Assembly (NCBI RefSeq): GCF_039555335.1
Contig: NC_092641.1
Span: 38,024,437 to 38,088,436 of the forward strand
Length of the DNA stretch: 64,000 bases
Direction of reading: 5' to 3'
Source: Amphiura filiformis
Lineage: Eukaryota > Echinodermata > Ophiuroidea > Amphilepidida > Amphiuridae
Shown: positions 44,936-59,900 of the stretch, piece by piece
Numbering within the stretch: the first letter of the stretch is position 1
Layout of the letters: each line of letters begins with the position of its first letter
Made by a program: the position numbers and the translations under genes
The notes under the pieces: model-generated
Told to the model about the DNA's origin: nothing
Databases searched by the model: none
The model's input: only the letters and a program-made list of their open reading frames with translations

Positions 44936-47114
44936 CCAAAGAAGTGCAATGCATGCAGTGGGCTGGTTCAAGTGTTTTGTAATTCCATTGACTTTGTGCT
45001 TGGAAGCTTAGGTACAAAGACACATTTGGGGAGTGTCATCAGTGCTATAGGTACCAATGGCTATATTCTATAGTACCCCAAAAATTTGCAATGAAGAACA
45101 ATAATGCTACGTCAATGAAAATTATTATACTCGATACAATTTATTACAGCACCAAGGTATAATAGTCGACCATACCTAACCGGATACCAATAGTGCTACT
45201 GGACCCAATTAGACTTGATGCCCTTTACGTAGCACCTGATTAACCCATTAAGGTCTTCTAGATTTAACAAAACACTTGGGCGACATTTCCGTAATTGTAA
45301 ATCATGTCAATAGTCTTCTTTTTTGATGTGAATTCCTTATCTAGTCAGAACTTTGTAAAGTGCACAATCAAAACAATTGCCTAGAATTTTATTGAAGAAT
45401 GGAAACTCACATAACTTGCAAAACCTTGGGGACATGTATATTTTTTGAAATTGTGTTGAAAACATGCATCCATTGCAATTTCTGGCAGGAATAACAAGAG
45501 AAAAGTACCAACACTGGTCACATTTTAATTGATATGCCCACGGGAAGGCCTACCTCCAAATATTATAATATCCAAAACATCTCCTTTCTGGGGACACATA
45601 TTTCAAAGTTTGGTCTTGAGATAATACACTCCAATAAAGCTGAGCTTGACAAAGGAATATGTGTTGTGCGGAGGAGCTCTCTTGGGTGTGGTAGCGCATT
45701 ATGTGGGGTTATGTACTGAAAAACAAAACCAAAACAAATTTATAAACTGACCTTACAAAAGCAAATTTATTCATATCAACTCAAGGTCAACAAATTAAAT
45801 TTAAATTAAATTAACAGTTTTCAACAATATTGATTGTCCCTTGCAGGGAGATGTGACTACAAGGCACAGCATTAACAAAGAGAACCAGGACTCCATATAC
45901 TGTCACATGCAATAGCATGATCAGTTATGAGGAAAAATTTGGGGTTACTTGAGTTCTTGCCAATGGTAAGCGGCAACAAACAAAAACACTTCTCTGTGAT
46001 AATCACACTATAACACAATGCATTACTCCTTAGATAAGTATATCTTACCAATGAAGTGTGTGTAGCATCAGACAAAAGCACCGATTAGTATCGGGTGCAT
46101 TTGGAGCAAAACGCAAATACCCCAAATTTTTGCTCCATACATGTATCAAGATGGCAGTTGAGTATGGGTTCTCTGGTTTAATTCTGTGCTACAAAACACT
46201 GTTCCATGGGCTGGTCATGCAGTCAGGATTAAAAAAAAATTCTGTGAAAGGCTAAGTGACCCTATAAAATCATTGAAAGCTTGAAAATTCTAAAAAAATA
46301 TTCTCAATTTTGTTCAAAACTTTTCAGTCAAAAACAATCCACTTTGGCTAAAAACAGCCATTTTTAATTTCATAAGCTTACAGTTGAAAAGAATCCCTAG
46401 AACGCAATATCTGGGCCACATGTTCACCCCTAATGGAAAGCTTTGTCAACATGTGATAATTTGAAATGGTGAAACAGGTTTATATGACCCCTTGTGCAAG
46501 ACCTTGCTCTCAAAATCCAGGAATTGCATACTAGTTCAATCCAGCATACATGTACATTCCCAAACATAATTAGCTTGGTGAAATGGCAGCACAAAATCAA
46601 GAAATTCAAAAAAAAAAAAGAAGAAAAAAGAAAAGAAAAGAGCAGAAATATTTCACTCTATTTTCATACTCATTCTTAAATATTGGTTGATGTACCATAA
46701 TTATTTGTTCCGCCCATGCCCCTATAAGCGCCCACCCAGCGACTACATGATCCTCCATCAACTACACATGTATCAAACACTGAACCACTTGCACATAAAA
46801 TCCCTATTTTGTGACATAAGTGCGGCTTATTATTATTATCATTACATATGTAATTATATGTAAACAATATAAAAAGTAAGTACCCACCCAAAATAACTTT
46901 GTTAAGCACCCTAGGTAGTTAATGAATACAGTACCATTGAATTGCAAGTCACACCAACCAACACATAATTCCAAACATCTTTTAGTTTAAGAACGAAGAG
47001 TCAAATAAAAATTGGTAACATTTGTGAAATCACACTTGCACCTTTTTTTTATATCAAACATATCTAGGCATTAAGAGCTGAAAACGGGGAGATAATGCTG
47101 ACTAACTTCAACCA
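44936..47114. other. Intergenic, no gene recognised
   Basis: No homologous coding sequence, tRNA or clear palindrome seen. A purine-rich tract lies at 46607-46650. Confidence 0.4.
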
Positions 47115-47310
47115 TGTCGAACACCATAGATAGCGGGTTGGGTATTTTTACAGGACAGGCAAGTGGTAGCCAACAATCTGCTCTGCCTTTTCCAGATGTG
47201 CCACAGGAGAGCAGATTTGATTTTGTGGGTCCTGCAGAGATTTAGAACCTGGGACCTCTTGCACCTAATGCAAAGACCTTAACCAGTGTATCATGCTGCT
47301 CCCTGAAAAG
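47115..47310 (-). mobile_element. tRNA-derived SINE (minus strand)
   Basis: On the minus strand the sequence has A-box-like tgatacactggttaagg and B-box-like ggttctaaatc at tRNA spacing, inside a tRNA-like head (gggagcagcatgatacactg) followed by an unrelated body. The weak fit to any tRNA fold favours a SINE over a tRNA gene. Confidence 0.55.
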
Positions 47311-47692
47311 TGTTTGGCACTTTTTGACTCCTGCTTGCATATTATGGGATGTTATCAGTGAAGTGAAGCATTGTGCTTGAATTAAAATTCTCCTCACCCT
47401 ATTCTAAATCCTAATTTTTTTGTTATCTCTGGTGACATTTGTGACATATGATTGGTTACATTTTGTGCTTAAATTTTATGCAAATTCATTCCTGGAAAAT
47501 GAAAAATTGACTCTCTGAAGAATGGCCTAAAAGTTTTAAACAAAACAAAACAAAAAACAAACAAGTGGCAACGACTACATTCACCATTCATGACTGTACC
47601 CAACAAAACCCAATTGAAACACTCTACCAATTATAAACATACAACTATATTATTGTGACCTATCACATCAAAACACAACAGTTGTTTCTGCA

Positions 47693-47952
47693 ATATGTGA
47701 CCCCTCAGCACAACTGAGCCCTGAAGTCGCCAATCATCATTTTTGAGATATTCAACCAAAATATTCTGCTTGAAATTAGCTTTAAAATGATGTATATCAT
47801 GTCTATAGTACTTGACATTTAAGTAGTGAAAAATCAATAAAACAGTCAATAAATCCTTTTGTTTCCCATTGTTTATTGTTAAGTTCGATGGAGCATATCT
47901 CAATAGTAGCACTGGCGACATCCGGGCTCAGTTGTGGAGGATGGTCACATAT
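47693..47952. mobile_element. MITE with atatgtgaccc termini
   Basis: atatgtgacccctcagcac followed by aactgagccc is inverted at the right end (gggctcagttgtggaggat, ggtcacatat). Internal gtcgcc/ggcgac pairs extend the palindrome. Confidence 0.7.
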
Positions 47953-47985
47953 ATTAAGGGATCTAAAATGAGCGTGTTGCATTTC

Positions 47986-48598
47986 GACAGTATTTTTTGT
48001 GGCACATGAGAGCACCTCAGACCTATCGAATTGTATTCTGAATACGAAGCATGTCTTTCTGATATCAAATAATTTTCATTTTTTGAAAATCACAATATAG
48101 TACAAATTTTATGACAAATTATAAAAATTTGATATTTTTCGAATTTTTGATATATAACAGTCCTCGAAGTAAATTATATAAATATAATGATATATTCTTA
48201 AAGTGTATGTAGCAGGGAGGAAAAGCCGATGGTCAATTGAAAATTTTGACCTTTCATATTGAAGCTATGGATTTTTTTCCCAAAAAGACCTAATTTTTTT
48301 TGTTGTTTTGGGAAAAAAAATCCATATCTTCAATACGAAAGGTCAAAATTTTCAATTGATCGTCGGCTTTTCAACCCACCTACATACACTTTAAGTATAA
48401 ATCATCAGATTTATAAAGTTTACTTCAAGTACTGTTAAATATCAAAAATATCAATTTTAATGATTTGCCATAAAATATGTATTAAATTGCTAATTTCAAA
48501 AATTCAAAATTATTTGATATCAGAATGACATTCTTCGTATTTAGAATGCAATTCGATATGTCTGATGTGCTCTAATGTCCCAAAATAAATACTGTCCA
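47986..48598. mobile_element. Long palindromic element, 'acagtatttattttgggaca' family
   Basis: Each arm (about 200 bases) contains gacagtattt, gagcac.tcagac.tatcg, ttctgaatacgaag.atgtc and gatatcaaataatttt. A second inner pair surrounds ggtcaaaattttcaattga. Half copies are at 6890-7115 and 13795-13870. Confidence 0.8.
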
Positions 48599-50808
48599 AA
48601 CGTTCATACCCCAGCCCTTAATTGTAAATTTAAAATGTGTAAAATATCAGAATTATTTAAAACATTGAGGGCGTCCTCCTCAGCAAATGCTAACAATATT
48701 GCTTTAAATGAGATTTCCCTGGCAACTGCCATGTTTCAATATGATCGGTTACATTTGTTTACTCACAGTTAACTCACTGAGATGCCAAAAAGAATTGTTT
48801 TTGAATCAATTACACTGAATTGAAACTACCCTATTTCTACAAACTAACATCTCTTCATTGTTACAACATATGTCAGCGTTTTGTGCATAGTTTTGAATTT
48901 TAAATTCCATCTTTTTTTCTTTGAGGAGTAGCAAAAACACAAATCCCATAACTCCTCTAGGGAACCACTTCATACTCAATATTTCAGTTCCAGATATCAA
49001 ACTAATGACAGAAACTAAAAGGAAATTCAAGTGATGCATCACCTTGTGCTATTTCAGTTGAAATCCATACACTTCCTATGGAAGACATGACTTTAGTTTT
49101 CCACAGGGGGGAGTGTGACTTCAAATGGGGTTACCTGAATAGGCAACTCCTGATCCATGTGTTTTCATTTCCAGCCCTGCTGGTTCAAGTATCCCTCTGC
49201 ACAGTCAAACTGCCTTACAAAATCAGTAATTTATTTAATACTGTACTCACATAATCCGTAAGTATTTGCAGTATTATTTAAGTATTTGGGAGGATTTCAT
49301 GAACAACTACAGAAAACACCATCTGGAAGTTCTGAAACTAATCATCCAATTCAATGTATTCTTATCATTGCATTGGGTCAAAATATAAAATGTGATCACA
49401 TGAAAAAGGTTTTGGATTTGCGTTCATTGATTTTGACTTCTATTTTATTGCAAGGAGACTTTCCACTAATTAAGTTTTATTGCATACATTTATCAGACTC
49501 CCCCTTTTTAGGACTTACTTGAGTGCCATGGCACTATATAGGCCAAATACATTATTATTCTTATCTCTGTAGACCCTTAAATACACCAATTTGTACACAA
49601 TACAAAACAGTTTAAAAAACCTCTATTGCAAGTATTTTCAAAGAGTGTTCACATGCTTGTAGATAATTACTTGTCCATGTTGTTCACTGACATGGCTGCA
49701 TAAGGTGTACTTGGCTGGTTTGCTATGATTCTTTTAGTTTATGCTATCTGCAAATGCCAGTAATCTGTGCATGCAGTAATGCATGCTAAGCACAAAAGTA
49801 ACACCCATGCTTTCTATGTCCATTTAACCGCTCCCGAAAATGTCTGAGGTACACCAATTTGGTCCCCCCATGCATGTGATCTGCTCCCACAAATAGGCTA
49901 TTCCAATTGTAATCCATTCACCTGTTATGGAAGACATGACCATAATTTTCCAAACAGAAAGTGCACATTTCAAATGGGGTTACCCGAAGTGATGACTCCA
50001 TTTGAAATCTACACCACTTGTGTGGGAGATTAAGGTCATGTCTTCCATGGGGGGGGGGGGGGGGTGTATTTCAAATAGAATAGACGAATGAGCATGGCAA
50101 TGTAGCTCTTGGGGGAAAAAGGACCTCAAAATCTATACAGGGTCAAACTTCGAACTTGTGGCGGTAAAAAGCATACCAATGTATTCCTCTAGTTGTAAGG
50201 ATTCAGAAAATTAGTTTGACCTTTAAGTTAGTACCAAAACGGTAAAATGTCAATTTTTTTGGCTCTATGGGGTCAAACACATGAAAGTACTCTCAATTTA
50301 GACAAAAGATATGTCAAAATGTTTGTTTATATAACAATTCAAATAAAGTATAGTTTGTACTATCTCGGATGTTTTGGTACCTGTGTAACGTAGCAAAGTG
50401 GGTCAACTCCCATTGATGCATACTGACCTTGACCTATTTTGCTGTGATTGACAGTCTTGTCCGCCACTTAATTACCCCATTATGCAGATATTAGGCCTGG
50501 AATATGTTTTGTTTAGGCGGTATGAACAAAAACATATACTGTTCTATGGGCCACTGTCATACACATTTTTGCTTCTGAAATCCAAATTACTGAAGCAACT
50601 CAAAAGTTTAATGTTTGAGGGGTGGGCCTTAATGTGAGGTTGAGAACACCATGGGTTACAATCGGACTAGCTCCTTTAAAAACAACAAGCATAAGGACAG
50701 AGGAATGTTTGCACCCCCTCAAGTTTGTCCTAATTGACCACTTACAAAATACTCTTTGACAATACTTGCAAAAAAATCTAGATAGCTAGCCTAATTAAAA
50801 GTTTATCA
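48599..50808. other. Region 3' of NOMO, containing two MITE copies
   Basis: The NOMO 3' UTR must lie in the right part, minus strand, but no poly-A signal can be assigned with confidence. MITEs of the 'ttccagttgaaatcca' family lie at 49048-49140 and 49901-50083; the latter has a G-run of 17 at about 50049. Confidence 0.5.
49901..50083. mobile_element. 'ttcca.ttgaaatccat' MITE, complete palindromic copy
   Basis: ttccaattgtaatccattca at the left and tgtatttcaaatagaatag at the right are inverted, with tatggaagacatgacc and its complement inside. Confidence 0.7.
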
Positions 50809-50943
50809 TCATGTTTTGCGTGGTTTGGGCTTCTTTTTCTTCTCATCACCGCCAGCGCCAAATTCTTTGCTTCCTTCAGCTACACCACCTGCTGGTTGAT
50901 ATGTCCTAACTGATTGGAACATTTGTTGTAAAACTGGTAAAAT
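50809..50943 (-). CDS. NOMO: NOMO last coding exon
   Basis: ILPVLQQMFQSVRTYQPAGG, then a Gly/Lys-rich cytosolic end (DEKKKKPKPRKT) and TGA at 50809-50811. Acceptor cttcttcag. The basic tail is typical for the cytosolic end of NOMO. Confidence 0.92.
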   Translation of the reverse strand: MLPVLQQMFQSVRTYQPAGGVAEGSKEFGAGGDEKKKKPKPRKT

Positions 50944-53900
50944 CTGAAGAAGAAAAACATGTCAAGATAGAAATAACTTCACAAAAATTACTATCACAAT
51001 GCCTCATTATTTGACAATTTAAAAATCCAATAATATTACAACAGAAAGTTAAAAAAAACTTCTCACCACACAAATGATAGCCAGTGAAAAAAAAAGTTAA
51101 CTGACCATCCATAATTTGAACTTGGGACCTTTGGGTAACTGCTGTTATAATCTACCAACTCAGCTGAAGAGTCAGCTGGGGAAGAGCAGAAGATATTTAA
51201 TATACATGTATAGGTATTCAGTTTCATCCTGATCCTATGACATCTTGTCATCCAAGAAGCACTGAAAGAGGTTTTTTGATTTAAAAAAGTGGTTTAAATA
51301 ATTATGTTGGTAACTTTATGATATAATTGACTTTCCACCACACATGAATGACAGCCAGTGAAAACATTCCACTGGCTTTATTTGAGATCTCTTTGCAACT
51401 ACTAACTATTTTTAACCATATCTCTGATTGGCTCAATACATGATATTACCCTCTTTGTAACCAACAATCAAATGTATTTTTAGAGGCTGTTAATTTGGCC
51501 AGCAGTGCCAATGGGAATAGGGATATGGTACTTTTATTTGAACATTATTTTTTTCTTGTTCCTTCTGTTTTTTTCCATCCTTTCTCTCCTTGTTCAGCGC
51601 TTTGATAAATTTTAAAGGTGCTATATAAATATCTTTATGTACATGTATGTGTGTATGTATGTGTGTATATTGTATAACACAGATAGCATTCCAACAGAGC
51701 TGTATGTATTTGCCACCGTGGGGGCTCTACCTTGCAATCGGAGAGTTGTGAGTTTGAGCCCCGGCGGTGCCATAGCGTTGTGCACTTTGGCAAGGTGCTT
51801 TGCCTCTCTCAACCCAGGGGTGAAATGGGGAGCTGTTAGGAATTATGTCAATTGAGCAGCACCCAAAGGTATGAGCCTGCCTTGGGCATTGTATGGCAGC
51901 TGACATATTCTAATGACAGCGGAATAAATGTAAAGCGCTAAAATACCCGTGAGAGGCACTGTATAAATGTTAACATGTTTTATTCAAACTATATAAAGAA
52001 AGCAAGTTGGCAAGCTTGTAAATCAGAATGCCTGTCAACTTGCTTTCTTGATTATTAATAATATTTACATTTTGTATAGAAATCGCAACATGAAATACAT
52101 TATTAGTATCATACCTTTGCATGATTAAGTGCTATTGCTATAACTGCTACTAAAAGAGGTAAAGCCAGATATGACCCTTGGCTTATCTCCTGCTCTACAT
52201 TACGTTTCTGAAATGAGAATAGAAACAAATCAATCAGTAACAAATTACAAATTCTATTACTCTTACCACCATTATTCAAAATTGCGCACTATGATTTGTT
52301 AAAACATGTCACGTGAGAGCCTACTATTCTGCAATAATGGGTCAAGCGCCGTAACACATTCTACGCACAGCATTACGCTTTGTTACGCGTGCAATATTTC
52401 TGCGATACATGCAGTCACTTATGTGTATGCGCTCCACCTTGAAGTAAACAACTTAAAATATTTGTGCCAAAAATGATATTTTCTCTTTAAATCGCACTAT
52501 TTTCTGGTAATAGAATAGAAATAATCCTTAACACATAAATAATGTGTCCTCGGCAGTAAAAACATTTAAATAATGGGTTCAGCTGCGCCTCACCCTTTAT
52601 TTAAATTTTTACTGCCTCGACACATTATTTGGGTGTAAAGGATAATGCTGCACCCTTTATTTCTTAAGTAAGTTTCGCATATGTACTTTGTGATAAGATT
52701 ATGTCTGTGGAGCTCATTAAGTATGGCACAGCAAATTCTACTATATCAGCCCTAGAACTTTGGCAAAAGTCATGGTGTAACAGATAGTTCTGAGTGTAAA
52801 TGGCTACCAAAATAGTACTGATCAAAGACTAACTACTGATGCTGAGTTGGAGAGAGATGTGCATATTATTTTAGATTGATTTAAAAAAAAAAATTTAACA
52901 GATTCTCGCATAAAGTGTGCTCAAAGAGGTTTCGTTCTTTCCTTCAATCTCATCTTGCCCAGGGTATCACAAAGATGTTAAAACTTGTAAATGCTTGATG
53001 TTTATTTGCAAGTGATCACTTTGTGGCCACATATGGTGCTCTCCAAACCTTATAATTTAATGCCCATGGGTGTCATAATATGTGTTGCCTATCCGTGCCC
53101 TGCTTCAAGTAAGGTATCCATGGTTTGGGGTTTGTGAGGCTCAAAAGGGTTAGAGTTCAGGTTGGAAAAAGACCATAGTATGTCCTGAGCATTAGCTATA
53201 GGAATTTTTTGGGAGAATCAAGTGACTGCAAGCAAATGCTTCCATTCAATGATGAAAAAGGATGTTCAAGGAGCAATGTTTTTCTTCCTTGGCCTACTAG
53301 AGGGAAAAAGAAATTACTATGGTATACTTACTGTTGGTTCAAAATGTAATGTGATGTGCCTATGGTAACCTTGAGTACTAAAGCTTGCTTCTGGTAATGT
53401 ATACTCATAACTAGTTTTAGATAGCGATGATTCTAATCGCATCACATATTTCTGGAAAAGTTAAAAAACAAAATATAAATGTAAGTGAATAATTCTGTAG
53501 TTGAAAAATAACATGAAAGGCATATCTTTGTTACTGTTTTGAGCAGAAACTGTATCTTTGATGTTATAGCCCTTATTATTGATGTCTTGATTGAATGCTT
53601 TGACATTCACAGCAGAATGACAAATAATTCTCTTATCCAAGTTGTCACTTACCCAGTCAGAGCTTGGTCTTCATGGCTTGATAACAAGAGGTTGCACAGT
53701 AATTGGAAGATGGGACATGTCCTTGTAATAATATATTATAGTGAAGGAATTTATAAGATACTAACTGGTGCCTGAAAAGTGTTATGGTATTTTAAATTAT
53801 TTTCACTGTTTGGACAACAAACAAACTCACAAACAAGAATACTTTACCTTATTATCTATAGGTAGTGAAGGGAATTGAAAGAAACTACTGGTGCCTAATG

Positions 53901-56900
53901 ATAACGTCTGTAATGGTGAATCTAAATTGTCTTCACTGTATAATAAAACCTGAAATCAGTACAAAATATGAGAACAAATTATAACATGAACAAAAAGCAT
54001 TCTTCACTTACACAACATTATGGTACACACACTTGTGACTTCTAGTCAATGAGGATGCACTATGTGGTTTGATGGTCATGTGCAGAGCCCTGTTGTTATA
54101 CAGACTGAATACAACAGCTGCTCTCTGCACATTCACTCGGTCGGACATCCGGGAACATTGTCCCCTTCGTCCCCTTTGCACAAGCGCGCATAGCAACCAG
54201 CTCAAGAAAGGGTAACTGCACATGCGCTGCACATGCGCACATTGGTTTTACAAGGCTATTTCCCCTTTGTGACGTCAGCCCGACCAAGAGAATGACAGCC
54301 ACATAGTGCATCAACTCCACAAGTAAAGGTTGTTGCTTTTAATTTATGTCCAGTTGAGGCATATGTGTCAAAAAAGATGTTATGGTTTATGTATAGGGTG
54401 GGTACTCCATTTAACAGAAATTCCCCCATCAGACATTAATCCCTAGTTTTGTACCAGAGCTCGTCTCACCATCCATGATTTATTCAAACATTGTTACAAA
54501 TAATTACATTTTTGATGCCGTTTTTACTGAGGTAAAACAGCAAACTGCTGCAGAAACTTCACTTCAGGACTTAACCACCACAATGTATACCACTTCATTT
54601 TAGAAATAACAAAATTTAATATCCACCAAGTTTGCAAATGGAAAGCTTACTGTAAATGATTATTTAAAATGAGAGCACTTTACTTACTTTTAATGTTTGT
54701 ACAAATTCACTAGCTGTAATGACGTTGCCACCAATTTCAAATTGATTTAGTCGTCGGAATACAATAATGCGAATGTTTTCTATATCTTTACCCTCAACCT
54801 GTTGACATAAGAAAGATAAAACATGCATCATTACACCAATACAATAGATAAAAAGTTGCACTTTACTAATGCAAGAAAGTTTTAAGTACAATCATGCATC
54901 CCAAATAGTTTTCTAACTTGTATAAAGAAAGTACAGCCTAGAATTGAAGTTACGGTGAAAATTTGAAAATGAAATTTATAAAACTACAGAATACTAGTTT
55001 ATTTAAGGGGGTACTACACCCCTGGCCAATTTTATGCCTATTTTTGCATTTTTCTCAAAATTATAGCACATTGGTGACAAGTAAGATATGTATATTATAG
55101 GGGCAAGGACTACAACTACTGTACTGGAAATTTAGCAACTCAAAGCAAGTAGTTATTGATTTATTGATCAAATATTGGTTTTCCCTCATTTTTGACTGTA
55201 ACCCCACAGCTGTTGTCTGTGCTGAAATACAATTTATAGTGCAGTAGTTGTAGTCCTTGCCCCTATAATATACATATCTTACTTGTCCCCAATGTGCTAT
55301 AATTTTTAAGAAAAATGCAAAAATAGGCATAATTTTGGCAGGGTGTAGTACCCCTTAAGAAAGAAAAATATTCCAGTTGCACTGAAATTTGGTTCAATTG
55401 GGTGTTATTCGTTATGATATTTGAATGAGGATATAGAATTTTGTTCAGTCAATACCACTCCAAATTGGTTTTGATCATATGGATCTTAGTCAATTACAAT
55501 TTCTAATTGTAAAACTGTGTATGGCGCACCAGTGGTAAATTTTATATTAAACCCTTTTCATCATTAGATGATTTTCAAAATCAAGCAGCTGAGTATATTT
55601 TCAACATCGTCACTGGGCGGGAAAAACCTCATATGTAGGCCTACTTTTTGCCCCAGAACATGGATGAAGCAAACCATTCAATATCAAGTCTACACCTACA
55701 AGGCTTTATCCATGTTCAAGGGCCAAAAATAAATATGGGGTGTTTTCTGCATGTACTTTTGGCCCTTGAACATGGATGAAGCAACCTCTTCAATATAAAG
55801 TCTACACCTACAAGGCTTTATCCATGTTCAAGGGCCAAAAGTACATACGAGGTTTTTCCCACCCAGTGACGACATGTAGAAACAGATTTGATTCATGCCA
55901 AGTTGTTTATAGGAATAAATCTCTGGTGACTTTTATTTTATTTCTAGCATTAATTAGGAATGTTGCAAAATGAAATAGTATGAGACCTTGTATTCAGCAG
56001 TAACTAAAGTACAAATAAACTAGGTCTTACCTTAATAACATGTGATTTGGGAGCTGAGCGTTCAATGTGGCTATTAACTCCTCCACTCTGTAATCTCAAT
56101 TCATATGTACACTTAGGCTGTGAAAAATACACATAAAAGTAAAAAGTAATATTGGTGACATAACATAAGCAGATGGCAGTGGCGTACCGTGGCCGCCCCA
56201 ACCCCGGGGGGCTGAAGAAAATTAAATTTTGCCGCCCCTTCCTCAACAGCCCGAAAAGGTTGACCCAATTTTTTTCTCGGTCGTTTGAAAAAGTTTCAGG
56301 CGCTAGCGCCCTAAAAGCAGCACATTTTGATGTATAGTATCATTTTTTCAAAATTTTTTATGCTTTATCAAATTTTTCCGCCATTTTTTATTTACTAATT
56401 CTTTTTGCCGCCACTTTCGCTTTTTGCCGCCTTCTTCTTCCACCGCCCTTCATTTTGGCCGCCCCTGCTTTTACCCGGGGCTGGTGCCCCAAAGCCCCCA
56501 AAATACGCCAAGCATGGATGGGAATAATGTTGAAAACAGTCATCTTGGTTTATAGGATTAAATGTGCCAGCAGGTCATGATTGCTCCAGTTAGTACAATG
56601 CTATTATTGAACTGTGACACCCATTCTATCAATACTTACAATAAATCTGTATCAAAACCACAGAATTAACACAGACTCGACTGCCATCTTTATACCCGAA
56701 TGGGGCAAACATTTGGAGGTATTCATGTTGTTTCATGGCGCGACGCACTGATTGTGTGAAAGGAGAGACATAATGCATATTCATCACACAGAATTATTTT
56801 TGTTCATTTCTGCATACCGACAGCAAGGACCTGAATATCCCCAACTTTTTACCCATAGCTGATGGGGCCATTGTATGTGGCAGGTAGTATAGGGAGTCCC

Positions 56901-59900
56901 GGGTAGTATAGGGAGTCCCGGTTCTCCTTATTAATTGTGATGGAAACTTAATGCTCTGCATGCTGGCCAGTGGCCATAGGCTTCAACATAAAAAGTCCCC
57001 AAGTTTTGAGATATTTTGATATCTCAAAATATCAAGGGCTAGCTTAAAATCCACTGAACCAATACTAGGCTTGTGGGTTGTACACATTTTAATGTATTTT
57101 CATGCTGATTCCAAATATGGTCATCCAAATTTACAATTTTGAAATTTTAGCATTTAAAATTTTTTTTAAAACTTATCGTCTGCAGTCAACACCTGTGTAA
57201 AGAGAGTTTGCTGTAAATATATCAATGGAAGATGTGTTCTTATTTGCCACACAAGATACACTTCTCCACAGCTGTTCACCTGTCTTTTATTTAATAGCAT
57301 TCCCAGTGGTTTTGGTTACCATTGATGGATGTCCAATACCTGACATTTGTTAAATTATTTTCCTTGTAATTTGATAACTAAAAACCATCTAACTGAAATC
57401 TATTTGTGATGTACTGAATCTTGCACATTTGCTGTAATTTAAACTTTGATGGGCATCTAAGAGCATTTGTTTTATCCACTCAATGAGCAATCCATGTTTA
57501 AGAAGAAATAAACAATACAAAATAACAATCCAAGCGACTGATAACCAAACCAATGCCTTACTTGTAATCCTCTAATACGGAATTGACCATCTTGATCCGA
57601 CACACTTTCTTCTAATACTTCACCACAGCTGTCAATGCCTTGTGCTTCCAATGCTATCTTAGGTTCTGGCTCACCATTAAGAGAGGTTACGCTACCAAAA
57701 CAACTGTAATAAATCATCATGCAAATTAGTTAATGGCTGAGTTTGTGCAACTTGGCTGTACACCTAGGGGTTCAAGCCTCAAAGCCCCCTGTCCGAGATA
57801 AAGCACAAAAGATATGATTTCATCAGATTTGTCACTTACTCACACTCAGAAGGACAATTTATTGAAGATCAGATCACAGTGGTGCTGTTTAAATTGGATT
57901 TCATAATCAGTTCATTTCATTAGGTGGAGGCGCTATATTTAGCATTAGCTTTGGACATTTAATAATTTTCTTTATTTTCTACCCGACTTATTCGGTTGAA
58001 AAATAAGAAAATAATTAAATATCCAAAGCTAATGCTAAAAATGGCGCCTCCGCCTAATGTCCTCCATGACTGCTGCTTTTGGCGTAGATCATGTCTGTGC
58101 ATATTCAATCAGCACTGGGGGTTACCTTGCTCATCTTTGAATCAGCCAATTGACTTAGTATTGTAATGGTTCATTTATCCTGTGATATGTGCCATGGGCT
58201 GTATCCCGATTCATCTTACCTGAATGCAACTCTTTGTCCTCTGATAAGCAATTTCTCTGAGGCTCCCTCTGCAACATCTAGCATCTATAACAAAATAATA
58301 ATTCAATAAAAAAAATGAAGGGAGCAGGTTTGAAATATGTTCAGTCATGTAGACCCTTTGTCAGAAAGACCATTGCTAAGCTTTAGGCAAAACTGATATC
58401 ATAACTGGTAAAACTTGTCCATTATTATAAGGAAAGAATCTCACCTTTACAGTTGACACTTGTACAAAATCTACCTTGTTACAACATCAGTTTTCAGATT
58501 ACAAACTTTTCTACCCATACAGAAATTAGTTCCAAATCAAATCAATGTTAGATAATATGCCATTCAAGTTCATACACCCCTATGTAATATAGAAGCTTAA
58601 TCTCCCATACAGGAAGTGTGAATTTCAAATGGGGATACCTGAATCTTACATCTCTCCTCTGTGGGAGATTAAAGCCTATGCCTTCCACAGGGGATGTATG
58701 GATTTCAACTGGCATAGCTAAATCATTCACTTGACAAAAACCTCACCTGTGATCCTGGCTCAAATTTGTATTCTTTCATCAGTGCTCTCAAGAAATACTG
58801 GTCTGGTTTCAAGTCTAGAAACACCTTGGTACCATCAGCATCGGTTAAGTTGTTGCTTCTGAACTGTCCACCAGTTAAGGACAGGTATACACCTTGTAAT
58901 GGTATGTCAGCTTCATCAACAACCTATACAAAATATGAAAACTGAAACTGATTAGGGAAAGGGTAATCATGATGGGGAGGGAAGAAAAGAGGAAGATAGA
59001 GGGAGAGAAAAAGGCTGACATGAGAAAGAAAGAGACAAGATGGAGCAAGATGAGAGAGGAAGAAATGAGATACAGATAAGAAAATGGTATCTTGATAGAG
59101 ATAAAAAAGTGAGAGATGAGATAGTATCGGTGCTTGTGTTGTTGCCTTCAATCGAGGACACACACACACTCCACATTCCAACCATAGACCACTCGGCAAT
59201 GGGGAGACCGTCCTCCGTTTGTGGAGGTCTGCAAACGACCGCAAATGCATGTGTAACATATTTGTGAAATACGTCCTCTATCGCTACATTAGATATAACG
59301 TCCGCAGTTACTAGGATCAATTCCATAACCACAAAAAGAATGGTGGAAAACGTCTTTGGTATGTCTGTTGAGTACGGATTTGGACGCCCATGTTTGCATA
59401 GTCCTAAACAGCGTCCACGTTTGGAGGAGAGAGAGGAGAGTGTGTTTGAGAGAGGGAGAAAGTTAGAGTGAGATGAAAAGAGGGAGAGATTGAGAAGGAA
59501 AGGAGCAGATGGGGAGTGGTGTAAAAAGAGATACAGATGAAATAAAAGATGAGGAGTTCAAGGTGAATGAGATAGAAAAATAAACAAACATACAAAAAAA
59601 GGATAAACTGTAAACTGACCTTGACTGTGATATCTCCCAGTTTGGATGCAACAAAGTTTGTTTGTTGTCCCTCAACTTGTGTCAGTATATAGCCATTCAT
59701 AACAGCGGTGACGGTGTACTCGGCAGTATCTGGTAATGGGCCAACCCTGTCATGATATCAATAGATATTTGGATTTACAATGTGCAACTGATCAAGATCC
59801 TCTCAAGACAATGCTATGGACTGCAATTTAAAACCATGTGTGATTTGCTCCACAGCAACGCCCCCAATTAATCTAAATTTTTTATTTTATGCACGATTGT

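Noticed and set aside
51110-51190. Functional tRNA gene
   Set aside because: A- and B-box-like strings are present but the acceptor stem does not close. More likely a SINE head.
58924-59700. Several overlapping ORFs (up to 121 codons) on the minus strand between NOMO exons
   Set aside because: They lie in purine-rich low-complexity intron sequence. The true coding parts are only 58747-58923 and 59620-59746.
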